Positions 19,234 to 29,686 of a stretch of DNA of 64,000 nt are shown here, piece by piece. Positions within the stretch are counted from its first letter, which is position 1. Each line of letters begins with the position of its first letter. A program made the position numbers and the translations under genes. Location: NCBI RefSeq assembly GCF_001076885.1, contig NZ_JVDT01000266.1:1-64000 (forward strand), read 5' to 3'. This DNA comes from Bacillus sp. 522_BSPC. Its GTDB lineage: Bacteria; Bacillota; Bacilli; Bacillales; Cytobacillaceae. The notes beneath the pieces are model-generated. The model saw only the letters and a list, made by a program, of their open reading frames with translations, had not been told where the DNA came from and did not search any database.

Positions 19234-19464
19234 CTAGCGATTACTTATGTAATTCACAGCATCACCAACTGTAGAAATCTTTTCAGCATCGTCGTCAGAA
19301 ATTTCCATATCGAACTCATCTTCTAATTCCATAACAAGTTCAACTACATCAAGAGAATCAGCGCCTAAATCATCTTTGAAAGAAGCTTCTAGAGTTACCT
19401 CAGATTCTTCTACGCCAAGACGATCTACAACGATTTTTGTTACACGCTCTAATACATCTGCCAT
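19234..19464 (-). CDS. acpP: Acyl carrier protein
   Basis: 76 residues, normal length. The phosphopantetheine attachment serine is Ser37 in [15 protein letters not shown]. The protein is strongly acidic with four-helix spacing as expected. It carries growing acyl chains in type II fatty acid synthesis. A strong GGGAGGTG site precedes the ATG. It is the last gene of the fapR-plsX-fabD-fabG-acpP group and probably also has its own promoter in the 140-nt gap after fabG, which would suit the high ACP demand. Confidence 0.98.
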   Translation of the reverse strand: MADVLERVTKIVVDRLGVEESEVTLEASFKDDLGADSLDVVELVMELEDEFDMEISDDDAEKISTVGDAVNYISNR

Positions 19465-19487
19465 TTATTTCACCTCCCCTCAAATGC

Positions 19488-19516
19488 ATTATAGAGTATT
19501 TTAACGAAATAATAAA
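19488..19516 (-). promoter_or_regulatory. Candidate internal promoter for acpP
   Basis: A perfect TATAAT on the minus strand (19488-19493) sits just before the acpP ribosome site. The hexamer 17 nt further upstream is TTTATT, a weak -35. Support comes mainly from the -10 box and from position. Confidence 0.4.
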
Positions 19517-19604
19517 TGAGAACTTTTTTAACTTTCGCTGTTCCTTTTATCTGCTAGCGTTCTCCTATTATTTACGACTAGTTTTTCCCATAGTAAAGGA
19601 AAAA

Positions 19605-20348
<744 letters not shown>

Positions 20349-21293
20349 TTACATATCCCCCTTTAGTTCTTCTGCAACCTTCTTACTTGTTTCGATATCA
20401 TTAACAGCATATACTTTCGCTTTGCGATCAATCTTTTTAATTAAACCTGAAAGGACTTTACCAGGACCGATTTCAATAAAAGTATCTACTCCTAAATCAA
20501 GCATTTTACGAACAGAATCCTCCCATAATACAGAAGAATACAATTGTTCTACAAGCTTTGTTTTTATTTCTTCCTGATCATGAATTGGCTCTGCCGTTAC
20601 ATTGGCGATAACAGGAATTTCCGCATCTTTTAATGTTAATTCATCCAATACCGCAGCAAATTTTTCCGCTGCTGGCTTCATTAAGGCTGAATGGAAAGGA
20701 CCACTTACTTCTAGTGGAATTGCACGCTTTGCTCCTGCTTCCTTTGCTTTTTCTCCGGCTAATTCAACCCCTTTTGTGGAACCTGAGATTACAATTTGAC
20801 CAGGACAGTTAAGGTTTGCTAGCTGTACAGAATCACCAGCATCAGAAACTTTTCTTGTCACAACAGTCAATTGCTCTCTGTCTAAGCCAAGCACTGCTGC
20901 CATCGCACCTTCACCTGCTGGAACTGCTTCTTGCATATATTCGCCGCGCTTACGAACTGCATATACCGCATCTTCAAAAGACAGCACCCCTGCTGCCACT
21001 AACGCAGAATATTCACCTAAGCTATGTCCTGCTACATAATCAGCTTCTATATGAAACTGTTTGAAATGCTCATATATTGCCATACTCGTTGTAAGCAATG
21101 CTGGCTGTGTATTATGCGTTAGCGTAAGCTCTTCCTTTGGTCCTTCAAAAATTAATTGCGATAAATCAACGTTTAATTTTTGATTAGCTACTTTAAATAA
21201 ATTTGCTGCCGGTTCAAATTGTTCAAATAAATCTTTTCCCATTCCCACTCCTTGGGAGCCTTGTCCTGGAAAAACAAAAGCAATTTTAGCCAT
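20349..21293 (-). CDS. fabD: Malonyl-CoA:ACP transacylase FabD
   Basis: 314 residues. The oxyanion loop FPGQGSQ (8-14), nucleophile Ser91 in GHSLGE, and catalytic His201 in GPFHSALM are all present. It moves malonyl from CoA to ACP to supply chain elongation. It lies 61 nt after plsX, and fabG follows without a gap, the Bacillus order. Confidence 0.97.
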   Translation of the reverse strand: MAKIAFVFPGQGSQGVGMGKDLFEQFEPAANLFKVANQKLNVDLSQLIFEGPKEELTLTHNTQPALLTTSMAIYEHFKQFHIEADYVAGHSLGEYSALVAAGVLSFEDAVYAVRKRGEYMQEAVPAGEGAMAAVLGLDREQLTVVTRKVSDAGDSVQLANLNCPGQIVISGSTKGVELAGEKAKEAGAKRAIPLEVSGPFHSALMKPAAEKFAAVLDELTLKDAEIPVIANVTAEPIHDQEEIKTKLVEQLYSSVLWEDSVRKMLDLGVDTFIEIGPGKVLSGLIKKIDRKAKVYAVNDIETSKKVAEELKGDM

Positions 21294-21354
21294 TTATTTC
21301 TACTCTCCTTCTTCTTCCTATTCGAGACCTGTGTTTACGTTGCTTCTATATAAT

Positions 21355-22344
21355 TTACGCTTCATGCTCCATTGCATCCTTGATTTGATCTACTACACCA
21401 GATTGCACAAACTCTCTTGTTTGTCTGATTGCACTGAAGATTGCTTGGCTGTCAGATGAACCATGTGCTTTGATTACTGGAGCATTTAAGCCAAATAAAG
21501 CAGCTCCCCCATACTCCGAATAATCCAATTTATTTTTTATTTGTTTTAAATTTGGCTTTAATACAGCTGCAGCCATTTTTGAAGTAAAACTGCTCATTAA
21601 CTCTGTCTTAATCATTTTAAACATCGACATCGCTGTACCTTCTACTGTTTTTAAAATCATATTTCCTGTAAATCCGTCTGTAACAGCAACATCACATACT
21701 CCATCAAGCAAATCACGTGCTTCCATATTTCCGATGAAATGGATATTAGTATTTTGGAGAAGGTCAAAGGTTTTCTTTGTTAATTCATTGCCCTTTTTTT
21801 CTTCTGTACCAATATTCAATAAGCCAACTCTTGGTTTTGAAATTCCTCTAACCTTTTCTGAATAGATGCTTCCCATCATTGCATACTGAACTAAGTTTTC
21901 TGGTTTGGCGTCTACATTTGCACCAACATCTAATAAAAGAAATCCTTCTCCACCAATAGTCGGTAAAGTTGGAGCAAGTGCTGGTCGATCTATGCCTTCC
22001 ATTCTACCGACTACAAATAATCCAGTTGCCATTAGCGCACCTGTATTACCTGCAGAGATAAATGCGTCTGCTCTATTTTCCTTTACTTCTGTTGCACCAA
22101 GAACCATACTCGCTGTTTTTTTTCTGCGTACTGCTCTTACTGGTTCGTCTGTTGCTAAAATTTGCTCTTCTGTATGTAAAATATGGATTCTTTCTTTATT
22201 GGTAAGAAAAGATTGAATTTGCTTTTCATCTCCAACAAGAAGTATTTCTAAATCTGAAAAAGCTTCAATTGCTTTTTGAGCACCAATTACTATTTCTTTT
22301 GGGGCATTGTCTCCGCCCATTGCATCGATTGCAATTTTCATCAT
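21355..22344 (-). CDS. plsX: Phosphate acyltransferase PlsX
   Basis: 329 residues when started at the ATG at 22344, which has AAAGGAG 8 nt upstream. A longer frame from 22389 would overlap fapR and lacks a site. [14 protein letters not shown] at the start, GNTGALMA, and VTDGFTGN are PlsX signatures. It converts acyl-ACP to acyl-phosphate, the first step in glycerolipid synthesis with PlsY. It is encoded directly after its regulator fapR. Confidence 0.96.
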   Translation of the reverse strand: MMKIAIDAMGGDNAPKEIVIGAQKAIEAFSDLEILLVGDEKQIQSFLTNKERIHILHTEEQILATDEPVRAVRRKKTASMVLGATEVKENRADAFISAGNTGALMATGLFVVGRMEGIDRPALAPTLPTIGGEGFLLLDVGANVDAKPENLVQYAMMGSIYSEKVRGISKPRVGLLNIGTEEKKGNELTKKTFDLLQNTNIHFIGNMEARDLLDGVCDVAVTDGFTGNMILKTVEGTAMSMFKMIKTELMSSFTSKMAAAVLKPNLKQIKNKLDYSEYGGAALFGLNAPVIKAHGSSDSQAIFSAIRQTREFVQSGVVDQIKDAMEHEA

Positions 22345-22357
22345 AACGATTGCTCCT

Positions 22358-22921
22358 TTATTTTTTGGCACGGTACATATCAAATTCACCTTTAAAAACT
22401 AGCTCCGTGTTCACGTAACTATTAACTTCTACCGTTGTTCTTCCCGTTATACTATCTATATGACTTACTTTTGCTTTTGCAATAATTCGTTCACCTAAAT
22501 TTACTGATCTTGTAAAATGAATATTGGCTTTAGCTGTAAGTGCAAGTTCATCGTTTATTACAGCAACAGCAAGAGAATTAGCTTGTGCAAAGAGATGATG
22601 TCCCCTTGCTATTCCATTCCTTGTAAAGACATGTTCTTGTTGTACCTCAAAGATAGATATAGCTGAATGATCTAATTCCATATCGATTATTTCGCCAATT
22701 ACTTCTTCAATCGGCAATGCTTTCACTTCATCTTCAAGTGATTTTTTTGCCACATTTTTAATTCGCTCTCTAAGCTCTGGAATGGATAATTCTAACCGAT
22801 CTAATCTTATCGTCTGTACACTAACAGAGAATTTTTCCGCTAATTCCTCGTCTGTAATAAAAGGTGTTTCTTTAATTGTCTCCACTAACAGCTGTTGCCG
22901 TTCTCGCTTGTTTCTCTTCAT
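22358..22921 (-). CDS. fapR: Fatty acid biosynthesis repressor FapR
   Basis: 187 residues, equal to the B. subtilis length. An N-terminal helix-turn-helix (about 1-60; [23 protein letters not shown]) is joined to a hot-dog fold effector domain (about 70-187; [16 protein letters not shown]). FapR represses lipid genes and releases DNA when malonyl-CoA binds. A consensus operator sits just downstream of its own promoter, so it should control itself and the genes behind it (plsX, fabD, fabG). Confidence 0.97.
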   Translation of the reverse strand: MKRNKRERQQLLVETIKETPFITDEELAEKFSVSVQTIRLDRLELSIPELRERIKNVAKKSLEDEVKALPIEEVIGEIIDMELDHSAISIFEVQQEHVFTRNGIARGHHLFAQANSLAVAVINDELALTAKANIHFTRSVNLGERIIAKAKVSHIDSITGRTTVEVNSYVNTELVFKGEFDMYRAKK

Positions 22922-22940
22922 TTATTAACACCACCGCACT

Positions 22941-22960
22941 ATTAAGACTAGGTACTAATA
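22941..22960 (-). promoter_or_regulatory. FapR operator
   Basis: The minus strand reads TTAGTACCTAGTCTTAAT, which fits the FapR binding consensus known from Bacillus. It starts 3 nt after the -10 box, overlapping the expected transcription start, a position suited to repression. Confidence 0.9.
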
Positions 22961-22962
22961 GT

Positions 22963-22991
22963 AGTATATAATTTATGAAGTTGGAATGCAA
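22963..22991 (-). promoter_or_regulatory. Sigma-A promoter of fapR
   Basis: TTGCAT (22986-22991) and TATACT (22963-22968) on the minus strand are spaced by exactly 17 nt. The FapR operator lies right behind it. Confidence 0.75.
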
Positions 22992-23157
22992 GCCGAAGTT
23001 TTGGTGCCAAATTGCTAGTGGAGATTTTGGAAATGCCACTCTCTCATAATCCCAAAGTATGCCCGTTGATTTCCACTTAAGCCTACTGAGAGTTTGAATT
23101 AGAATTTGTAAGACTCCCAATCAAATTGCTAGTTATTTACTGGGAAATATTGTTCTG

Positions 23158-25206
23158 CTAATCTAATTTTCCGCCGTTTAAGACACCTGTTTCTTTCAAA
23201 GTATCTCTTAGTGCTTTATAGTCGTCATTTTGCCAAAATGCAACAGATTCAATTAAGATGGTTGCGTCATTTCTAGCTGTTTCTAGGATGCGATAATCGT
23301 GCACCATATCTCCCATTTTAAATTCTGGCAGTCCGCTTTGTTTTTTCCCAAAGAAATCGCCTGGTCCTCTTAATTCTAAGTCCTTCTCACTTAACACGAA
23401 ACCGTCGCCTGTTTCGGTCATGATTTTCATTCGTTCTTTTCCAACATCTGTTTTCGGATCTGCAATTAGGACACAATAGGACTGTGCATCTCCTCTTCCA
23501 ACTCTCCCTCTAAGCTGATGCAATTGCGATAATCCGAACCGTTCTGCATCATACACGAGCATAAACGTCGCATTTGGAACGTTAACACCAACCTCAACAA
23601 CCGTTGTACTTACAAGAACTTGAATATCATTTTGACTAAACTGTTTCATCATTTGATCCTTTTCATCTGCATGGAGCTTTCCGTGCATCAATCCAACCTT
23701 ATATCTTCCGTGGAAAAATGTGGATAGCATTGCATGAACATCTATGGCATTCTGGACATCTAGTTTCTCCGATTCCTCGATTAATGGACAAATTACATAG
23801 GCTTGTCTTCCTTGCTGAAGCTCTTTCTCCATAAACTGCAAAATTCTTGTTAACATATCATGCTTTACCCAATATGTTTCAATATTTTTGCGCCCTGCAG
23901 GCATTTCATCAATAATACTGACATCCATTTCTCCAAATACAGTAATGGCAAGAGTTCTTGGAATGGGGGTTGCTGTCATAAACAGAACGTCTGGATTTTC
24001 GCCCTTTTCTCGGAGTATTCTTCTTTGCTCCACGCCAAAACGGTGCTGCTCATCTGTGATAACTAGCCCTAATGATTGAAATTCAACATCATCTTGAATT
24101 AGTGCATGTGTACCTATTAAAATATCGATCTTTCCCTCTTTTAATTGGGAAAGCAACTCTTTTCTCTTTTTTCCTTTAACAGAGCTTGTTAACAATCCGC
24201 ATGTTACCCCGAAAGCAGAAAAGATTTGATGTAGAGAATCTGCATGCTGCTCTGCAAGAATTTCCGTCGGCGCCATTAATGCACCCTGATGACCAGAAAG
24301 AATAGATGCATATAAAACGATGGCAGCAACAATTGTTTTTCCCGATCCTACATCTCCTTGCAAGAGGCGGTTCATTCGCACCTCTGCTTTCATATCTGTT
24401 AAAATTTCGTTTACGACTCTTTTTTGAGCATTTGTTAACGGGAAAGGAAGAGCTTCTATAAACGTTGTTAGTTTCTCAAGAGAATAACGCTGACTTTTTC
24501 CGCCTGAATGCTCTCTTTCGTATTTTCTTAATGCACTCATTTTTAATTGGAATAAGAGAAATTCCTCGTATACAAACCTTCTTCTTGCTTGGGTTAGGTC
24601 TTCCCTTTTTTCAGGAAAATGGATAATTTGCAATGCTTCCTTCCTTGGAAGAAGCCGATATTTTGTTAGCATCGAAGCGGGAAAGTTTTCTTCGATTAGA
24701 TGGGCATATTGACTTAAGGCAGACGAAATATATTTCCGTAAATTTTTGACGGTCATATTCCCCTTAACCGCATAAACTGGTTCAAATAAATGCCCTTTTT
24801 GGTTACTGCCAATTTGCAAATGATTTGCCGTTATTGTTTGGCGATGCTGATCCCATTTTCCTGTTACGGTAATCAATTCTTGGACAGCTAATTTGCTTTT
24901 CAAATAGGGTTGATTAAAGAATACGACCGTAATTAAATAATGTTCTACCAATAGTTTTATCGTTAATCTCGATTTCTTTCTTCCATAAAAAATAAGGGAC
25001 GGTTCACTATGAACCTTCCCTTCCACCGTCACTTTTTCTTCATGCTTGATTTCTTCGAGGTTTTTCAGACGATAATCCTCATAGCGATAAGGAAAATATT
25101 CTAGCAAATCATTAATTGTATGAATATTCATTTCTTCTAATTGTTTTTTTGTTCCAGGTCCGACGCCCTTTATCTGTTCAACGGATTGCTGTAAAGACTC
25201 ATTCAC
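23158..25206 (-). CDS. recG: ATP-dependent DNA helicase RecG
   Basis: 682 residues, the usual length. An N-terminal helix-hairpin-helix-like start (VEQIKGVGPGTKKQLEEM) and OB-fold wedge precede the SF2 motor: GDVGSGKT, MAPTEILAEQH, TDEQHRFG, MTATPIPRT and QLRGRVGRG. It remodels stalled replication forks and branched DNA. Its start overlaps the sdaAA stop by 4 nt. It is separated from fapR by 236 nt containing the fapR promoter. Confidence 0.97.
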   Translation of the reverse strand: MNESLQQSVEQIKGVGPGTKKQLEEMNIHTINDLLEYFPYRYEDYRLKNLEEIKHEEKVTVEGKVHSEPSLIFYGRKKSRLTIKLLVEHYLITVVFFNQPYLKSKLAVQELITVTGKWDQHRQTITANHLQIGSNQKGHLFEPVYAVKGNMTVKNLRKYISSALSQYAHLIEENFPASMLTKYRLLPRKEALQIIHFPEKREDLTQARRRFVYEEFLLFQLKMSALRKYEREHSGGKSQRYSLEKLTTFIEALPFPLTNAQKRVVNEILTDMKAEVRMNRLLQGDVGSGKTIVAAIVLYASILSGHQGALMAPTEILAEQHADSLHQIFSAFGVTCGLLTSSVKGKKRKELLSQLKEGKIDILIGTHALIQDDVEFQSLGLVITDEQHRFGVEQRRILREKGENPDVLFMTATPIPRTLAITVFGEMDVSIIDEMPAGRKNIETYWVKHDMLTRILQFMEKELQQGRQAYVICPLIEESEKLDVQNAIDVHAMLSTFFHGRYKVGLMHGKLHADEKDQMMKQFSQNDIQVLVSTTVVEVGVNVPNATFMLVYDAERFGLSQLHQLRGRVGRGDAQSYCVLIADPKTDVGKERMKIMTETGDGFVLSEKDLELRGPGDFFGKKQSGLPEFKMGDMVHDYRILETARNDATILIESVAFWQNDDYKALRDTLKETGVLNGGKLD

Positions 25207-26090
25207 TTGTTAGCGGCAGCTGTGCTACCAAAGATTTCAGCTTCCAGTCTGCGACCAGTTGGTGTTGCTGCCAACCCTCCCCGTGCTGTTTCTTTCAGTG
25301 CTGTCGGCATTGCCTGACCAATTCGGTACATACTATCAATTACTTCATCACAAGGAATGCGGCTTTTAATACCTGCAAGCGCCATATCCGCTGCAATCAT
25401 CGCATTCGCGGCACCCATTGCATTTCGCTTTACACAAGGAACTTCCACTAAACCAGCCACTGGATCACAAACTAAACCAAGCATATTCTTTAACGTAATA
25501 GCCATCGCATGTGCTGATTGTTCTGGGGTTCCCCCCGCCATTTCTACAATTGCGGCAGCAGCCATTCCAGCAGCAGAACCAACTTCTGCCTGACATCCGC
25601 CTGCTGCACCAGAAATGGATGCGTTATTTGCTACTACAAATCCAAAAGCTCCAGAAGTAAAAAGAAATGAAATCATCTGCTCTCTTGTTGGATTCAGCTT
25701 ATTTTGCACGGCAAATAATGTCCCAGGCACAACACCTGCAGAACCAGCTGTTGGAGTTGCACAAATCATTCCCATGGCAGCATTTACTTCATTTGTTGCA
25801 ACAGCTTTACTTACTGCGTCTAAAATAATTTCTCCAGACAGAAATTGGCCTTTTTTAATATAGTTTTGGAGCAACACAGCATCTCCACCAGTTAATCCTG
25901 AATGAGAAACCACTCCATTTAATCCTCTTTCGACCGCTTGCTCCATAACCTGAAGATTTGTTTCCATCTGGGATACAATTTCTTCTCTTGTTTTTCCAGT
26001 TACTTTCATTTCTTGTTCTATCATCATTTCGGAAATCGGTAAATTTCTAGTTGTTGCTATCTCTACCAATTCTGCTACGTTACGAAACAT
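25203..26090 (-). CDS. sdaAA: L-serine dehydratase, alpha subunit
   Basis: 295 residues from the ATG at 26090, which has GGGAGGGG 5 nt upstream; a longer frame to 26153 runs into the sdaAB end without a site. Conserved ICATPTAGSAG, GGCQAEVGSA and LVCDPVAGLVEVPC carry the cysteines that hold the iron-sulfur cluster. With SdaAB it converts serine to pyruvate and ammonia. It lies between sdaAB and recG, as in B. subtilis. Confidence 0.95.
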   Translation of the reverse strand: MFRNVAELVEIATTRNLPISEMMIEQEMKVTGKTREEIVSQMETNLQVMEQAVERGLNGVVSHSGLTGGDAVLLQNYIKKGQFLSGEIILDAVSKAVATNEVNAAMGMICATPTAGSAGVVPGTLFAVQNKLNPTREQMISFLFTSGAFGFVVANNASISGAAGGCQAEVGSAAGMAAAAIVEMAGGTPEQSAHAMAITLKNMLGLVCDPVAGLVEVPCVKRNAMGAANAMIAADMALAGIKSRIPCDEVIDSMYRIGQAMPTALKETARGGLAATPTGRRLEAEIFGSTAAANK

Positions 26091-26106
26091 ATTTACCCCT
26101 CCCTCT

Positions 26107-26769
26107 TTATTCCACAATCGTTGTGACTTTTTCAATCGAATCCAATTGTTCAAGTTCTCTTAATATCGATTCTTCTATATTTTGGTCGACTTCAATTGTC
26201 ATCAAAGCCAATTTCCCTTTTTCTTTACGGCTAACCTCCATATGACCAATATTTATTTCATATTTAGCCAATACATTTGCAACCTTTGCAATTGCTCCGA
26301 AGCGATCATTATGGACAACCAATATCGCAGGATGATGCCCAGAAAGCTTTAACTGAAAACCATTAAGCTCCGTAATTTCAATTTTTCCACCGCCAATCGA
26401 AATGCCAACTAGCTCCATTTCTCCATGTTCGTCTCCTAGATGAATTTTAGCTGTATTCGGATGCTCTGGGATGGCTTCTTCTATATGAAATGCTACCTGT
26501 ATTCCATGCTGTTCTGCAATTTCTAATGATTCTTTAATGCGTTCATCAAATGTATCAAAATCAAGAATTCCGCCAATGATAGCTACATCTGTACCATGCC
26601 CTTTATACGTTTCAGCAAATGAACCGTATAAATGAATATTTACCCATTTCGGTTCTCTTTCAAAAAGATTTCGCGCCACTCTTCCAATCCTTGCTGCGCC
26701 AGCTGTATGAGAACTGGACGGACCAATCATGACCGGACCAATGATATCAAAAACACTTTTATATTTCAT
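26107..26769 (-). CDS. sdaAB: L-serine dehydratase, beta subunit
   Basis: 220 residues, identical in length to the B. subtilis protein. IGPSSSHTAGAARIGR (about 15-30) is the family signature. A C-terminal ACT domain (about 145-220; HNDRFGAIAKVANVLAKY) is the probable amino-acid sensing part. It is the first gene of the sdaAB-sdaAA-recG group. Confidence 0.95.
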   Translation of the reverse strand: MKYKSVFDIIGPVMIGPSSSHTAGAARIGRVARNLFEREPKWVNIHLYGSFAETYKGHGTDVAIIGGILDFDTFDERIKESLEIAEQHGIQVAFHIEEAIPEHPNTAKIHLGDEHGEMELVGISIGGGKIEITELNGFQLKLSGHHPAILVVHNDRFGAIAKVANVLAKYEINIGHMEVSRKEKGKLALMTIEVDQNIEESILRELEQLDSIEKVTTIVE

Positions 26770-26988
26770 GGATTTTATCTCCCCTTAAATGCCCTAAAAT
26801 CATTTTCAGTAATATGCTGTTTCAATTCATTACACTATATAATATCATACTATATTAATATATGGTTCTAATTCTTATCGTTCTCTTTATTTTGATGAAT
26901 GGGACGGTAAAGGCTTTATATATATTGATTGATATGAAAAGTTAATATAGCTGGGATTTGTTTGCTTTGGGGATTATAGGGAGGAATT

Positions 26989-27150
26989 TCTCTGTTACTT
27001 TAAGAGGCTTTTTCTTCCTTGCTCGGGCTTAGAGACCGCCTCTCTGTTATCTTAAGGTGCTTTTTCTGCACTGCTTGAGCTCTGAGACCGATTCTCTGTT
27101 ACCTTTTCGTTCAACTACTCCCCTTCAAAGTAACAGATACCTTCTCAAGC
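26989..27150. repeat. 52-nt tandem repeat block
   Basis: The unit starts with TCTCTGTTA at 26989, 27041 and 27093, a period of exactly 52 nt. Units one and two share GGCTTTTTCT, CTTGCTCGGGCTT or CTGCTTGAGCTC, then GAGACCG. After the third start the homology fades, and an inverted AAGTAACAGAT (27127-27137) appears. A diverged copy with the same period lies at 190-256. No coding frame fits. It fills the otherwise empty gap between fakA and sdaAB (26770-27255). Confidence 0.75.
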
Positions 27151-27208
27151 GCTCTTCTTCAAACAAAATTACCAATCCATCCCGACCATTCTACCTCCAA
27201 AAATAAAC

Positions 27209-27246
27209 AAAAAAGGGCATACCTCTCCTAAGGCACACCCTTTTTT
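27209..27246 (-). terminator. Terminator of yloU-fakA
   Basis: On the minus strand six A, GGGTGTGCC, an 8-nt loop, GGTATGCCC and six T form a long stem with three G-U pairs. It starts 10 nt after the fakA stop. Confidence 0.85.
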
Positions 27247-27255
27247 AGCTAATGA

Positions 27256-28935
27256 TTATTCGATTGAAAAGATGAAGGAATATAGTGGCTGTTTTCCGTC
27301 ATGAACTTCTACTTCCACATCTTCATAATTTTCTTCGATAAAGGATACAAGCGTTTCAACCTCTTCTTGCGTCGCTTCTTCTCCCTTAATTACCGTTACA
27401 ATTTCTGATTCGTCATCAATCATGGACTTTAAGAGTTCCATTGCAGATTCTGTTTTATCCTTGCTTTTCACAACGATTTTTCCTTCTGCTAATCCCATAA
27501 AGTCGCCTGTTTCGATTTCCAGACCGTCAATGCTTGTATCTCTTACCGCATACGTAATTTGACCTGTCTTCACATGCTCAAGCGCCGCTTTCATATTCTT
27601 CTCATTTGTTTCTAAATCGCTAGAAGGATTGAAAGCAAGCAATGCTGACATTCCTTGAGGGACGGTTTTAGAAGAAATGACCACAACATCTTGTTCCAAT
27701 ACTTCCGCTGCTTGTTCTGCTGCCATAATAATATTTTTATTATTTGGTAAAATAAAGACCTTTTTCGCATTTATATGGTTTACAGCATTGACAATATCTT
27801 CCGTACTTGGATTCATCGTTTGGCCGCCCTCAATTACATAGTGAGCGCCAATGCTTCTGAAAAGATCTGCGATTCCGCTTCCCATTGAAACTGTTACAAT
27901 TCCATACTCTTTTTGTTCTTCTGCAGAAGGTGCTGTTGGTTCTTCTACTCCTTCAGACCCATCCACTAAACTACTATGCTGTTCGCGCATGTTTTCAATT
28001 TTCATTTTTACTAAGTTACCGTATTTTTGACCAAATGTTAATACTTCACCAGGCTGATTAGAATGTATGTGAATTTTAACAATCTCATCATCTGCGATAA
28101 CTAATAAAGAATCTCCATATTTGCTTAATGCTTGTCTAAAATCTTCTTCTGAAAAAGGTTTGTTTCCTAGTTTTTCCTGTTCTAAACGAACCATAAATTC
28201 CGTACAATAGCCAAATTCAATATCCTCTGTATTGATATAGCTGTGAACATTTTTATGATGCTCTGCATTTACCAATTCGTTCATTGAAACAACATTTTGT
28301 ACAGCATCAGGAAGTTTTTCACCTTTTAACTCAGCTAAGAAGCCTTCATAGACAAATACTAATCCTTGCCCACCACTGTCTACTACACCTACTTCTTTTA
28401 AAACAGGTAATAGGTCAGGTGTTCTATTTAAAGATGCTTTTGCTTCTTTCACTGTATCTTCGACGATAGCAATAATATCATCATTCGTTTCTGCAGATTG
28501 AACCGCTTTCTTCGCAGCATCTTTCGCAACTGTTAGAATGGTTCCTTCTACAGGCTTCATTACTGCCTTATATGCTGTTTCCACACCAAATTGTAAAGCA
28601 TCTGCAAATTCTTGACCAGTTATCGATTCCTTTTGCTCAATATGTTTGGAAAATCCACGAAATAATTGAGAAAGAATAACTCCTGAATTTCCTCTAGCTC
28701 CCATTAATAAACCTCTTGATAATGAGGTTCCAACTTTACCGATATGTGATTGAATATTCTTTTGAACTTCCTTCGCACCAGAAGTCATCGATAAATTCAT
28801 ATTCGTCCCTGTATCTCCATCTGGCACTGGAAAAACATTTAACGCATCTACATATTTAGCATTAGAGGATAAATGGTTTGCACCTTGGATTACCATTTCG
28901 GCAAAACGCTTTCCTTCTAAAACTGTAATTGACAC
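27256..28935 (-). CDS. fakA: Fatty acid kinase subunit FakA (YloV, DhaL domain)
   Basis: 559 residues. The N-terminal DhaL-like ATP domain carries ALNVFPVPDGDTGTNM (about 31-46) and GARGNSGVILSQ. A middle region and a C-terminal domain (about 340-559) complete the YloV/FakA layout. FakA phosphorylates fatty acids presented by FakB proteins, which feeds exogenous acids to PlsX and PlsY. It follows yloU by 16 nt, the standard pair. Confidence 0.92.
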   Translation of the reverse strand: MSITVLEGKRFAEMVIQGANHLSSNAKYVDALNVFPVPDGDTGTNMNLSMTSGAKEVQKNIQSHIGKVGTSLSRGLLMGARGNSGVILSQLFRGFSKHIEQKESITGQEFADALQFGVETAYKAVMKPVEGTILTVAKDAAKKAVQSAETNDDIIAIVEDTVKEAKASLNRTPDLLPVLKEVGVVDSGGQGLVFVYEGFLAELKGEKLPDAVQNVVSMNELVNAEHHKNVHSYINTEDIEFGYCTEFMVRLEQEKLGNKPFSEEDFRQALSKYGDSLLVIADDEIVKIHIHSNQPGEVLTFGQKYGNLVKMKIENMREQHSSLVDGSEGVEEPTAPSAEEQKEYGIVTVSMGSGIADLFRSIGAHYVIEGGQTMNPSTEDIVNAVNHINAKKVFILPNNKNIIMAAEQAAEVLEQDVVVISSKTVPQGMSALLAFNPSSDLETNEKNMKAALEHVKTGQITYAVRDTSIDGLEIETGDFMGLAEGKIVVKSKDKTESAMELLKSMIDDESEIVTVIKGEEATQEEVETLVSFIEENYEDVEVEVHDGKQPLYSFIFSIE

Positions 28936-28951
28936 TGTGTTTCCTCCTCTA

Positions 28952-29314
28952 CTACGGGTTCGTCACACGAACTCCCTGAACGTAAATATTAACCGAGTCA
29001 ACGGCAAGTCCAACTGTCTTATTGAGTGTGTATTTTACTTTTGATTGAACATTGTGCGCAACCTCGGAGATTTTCGTTCCGTAACTTACAATGATATACA
29101 TATCAATATGTACTTCTTCTTCCACTTTTCGAACGATTACACCACGTGTAAAGTTTTCTTTTCGCAAAATATCTGTTAGACCGTCTTTAATTTGACTCTT
29201 TGACGCCATTCCAACAATACCATAGCAGTCTATTGCTGCCCCACCTGCGATTGTAGCGATCACTTCTGTAGATATATCAATCTGTCCGAAATTCGTTTTT
29301 AGTTCAATGGACAT
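28952..29314 (-). CDS. yloU: Asp23/Gls24 family protein YloU
   Basis: 120 residues with the Asp23 family core (GQIDISTEVIATIAGGAAIDCYG.. and the VHIDMYIIVSYGTKISEVA segment). Members are envelope-associated stress or structural proteins. YloU is nearly always encoded before fakA, as here. The gap upstream (29315-29550) holds a TATAAT on the minus strand near 29402-29407 with a poor -35, a possible promoter. Confidence 0.9.
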   Translation of the reverse strand: MSIELKTNFGQIDISTEVIATIAGGAAIDCYGIVGMASKSQIKDGLTDILRKENFTRGVIVRKVEEEVHIDMYIIVSYGTKISEVAHNVQSKVKYTLNKTVGLAVDSVNIYVQGVRVTNP

Positions 29315-29550
29315 GAGTTTTCCCCCTTTGGAATTGCTCCTTGACTACTGACATTTTACTATAACCACTACTTTTTTGAAAGCTATAGTTAAAAAGCTTA
29401 TTAATATTATATAACAAAACAATACTTCTATTAAAGCATTGGCATAAATTCAGAAAAAAGTTACTAATTTTACTATTCCCATAAAGACTTGGAATAAACA
29501 ACTTAGTTTTGATGTCAAGGAAATTTTCTTGAAAGCTTTTAATCCAACTA

Positions 29551-29579
29551 TTGCATTCATTTAAGTTGTATGATAAATT
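29551..29579 (+). promoter_or_regulatory. Candidate promoter of rpmB
   Basis: TTGCAT (29551-29556) and TAAATT (29574-29579) are spaced 17 nt apart, and a TG one base before the -10 gives an extended -10. A short hairpin with AAACTCA/TGAGTTT arms (29644-29663) lies in the leader just before the ribosome site AAGGAGGG. Confidence 0.5.
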
Positions 29580-29686
29580 ATTAAGGTATCTGTAACGAGG
29601 ATTATTTAGCAGACTATAAGTAAATTGCTATCTATGACTTTTCAAACTCATTTTAATGAGTTTCTGTAATAAGGAGGGAAATATAC

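Noticed and set aside
22872-23120. 82-codon minus-strand frame
   Set aside because: It runs across the fapR promoter and operator and into fapR in a different frame.
26770-27255. CRISPR-like array at the 52-nt repeats
   Set aside because: Units are contiguous and diverged throughout, with no constant repeat and variable spacer pattern, and no cas genes nearby.
29304-29501. 65-codon minus-strand frame upstream of yloU
   Set aside because: Low-complexity AT-rich translation without a ribosome site; more likely leader DNA.
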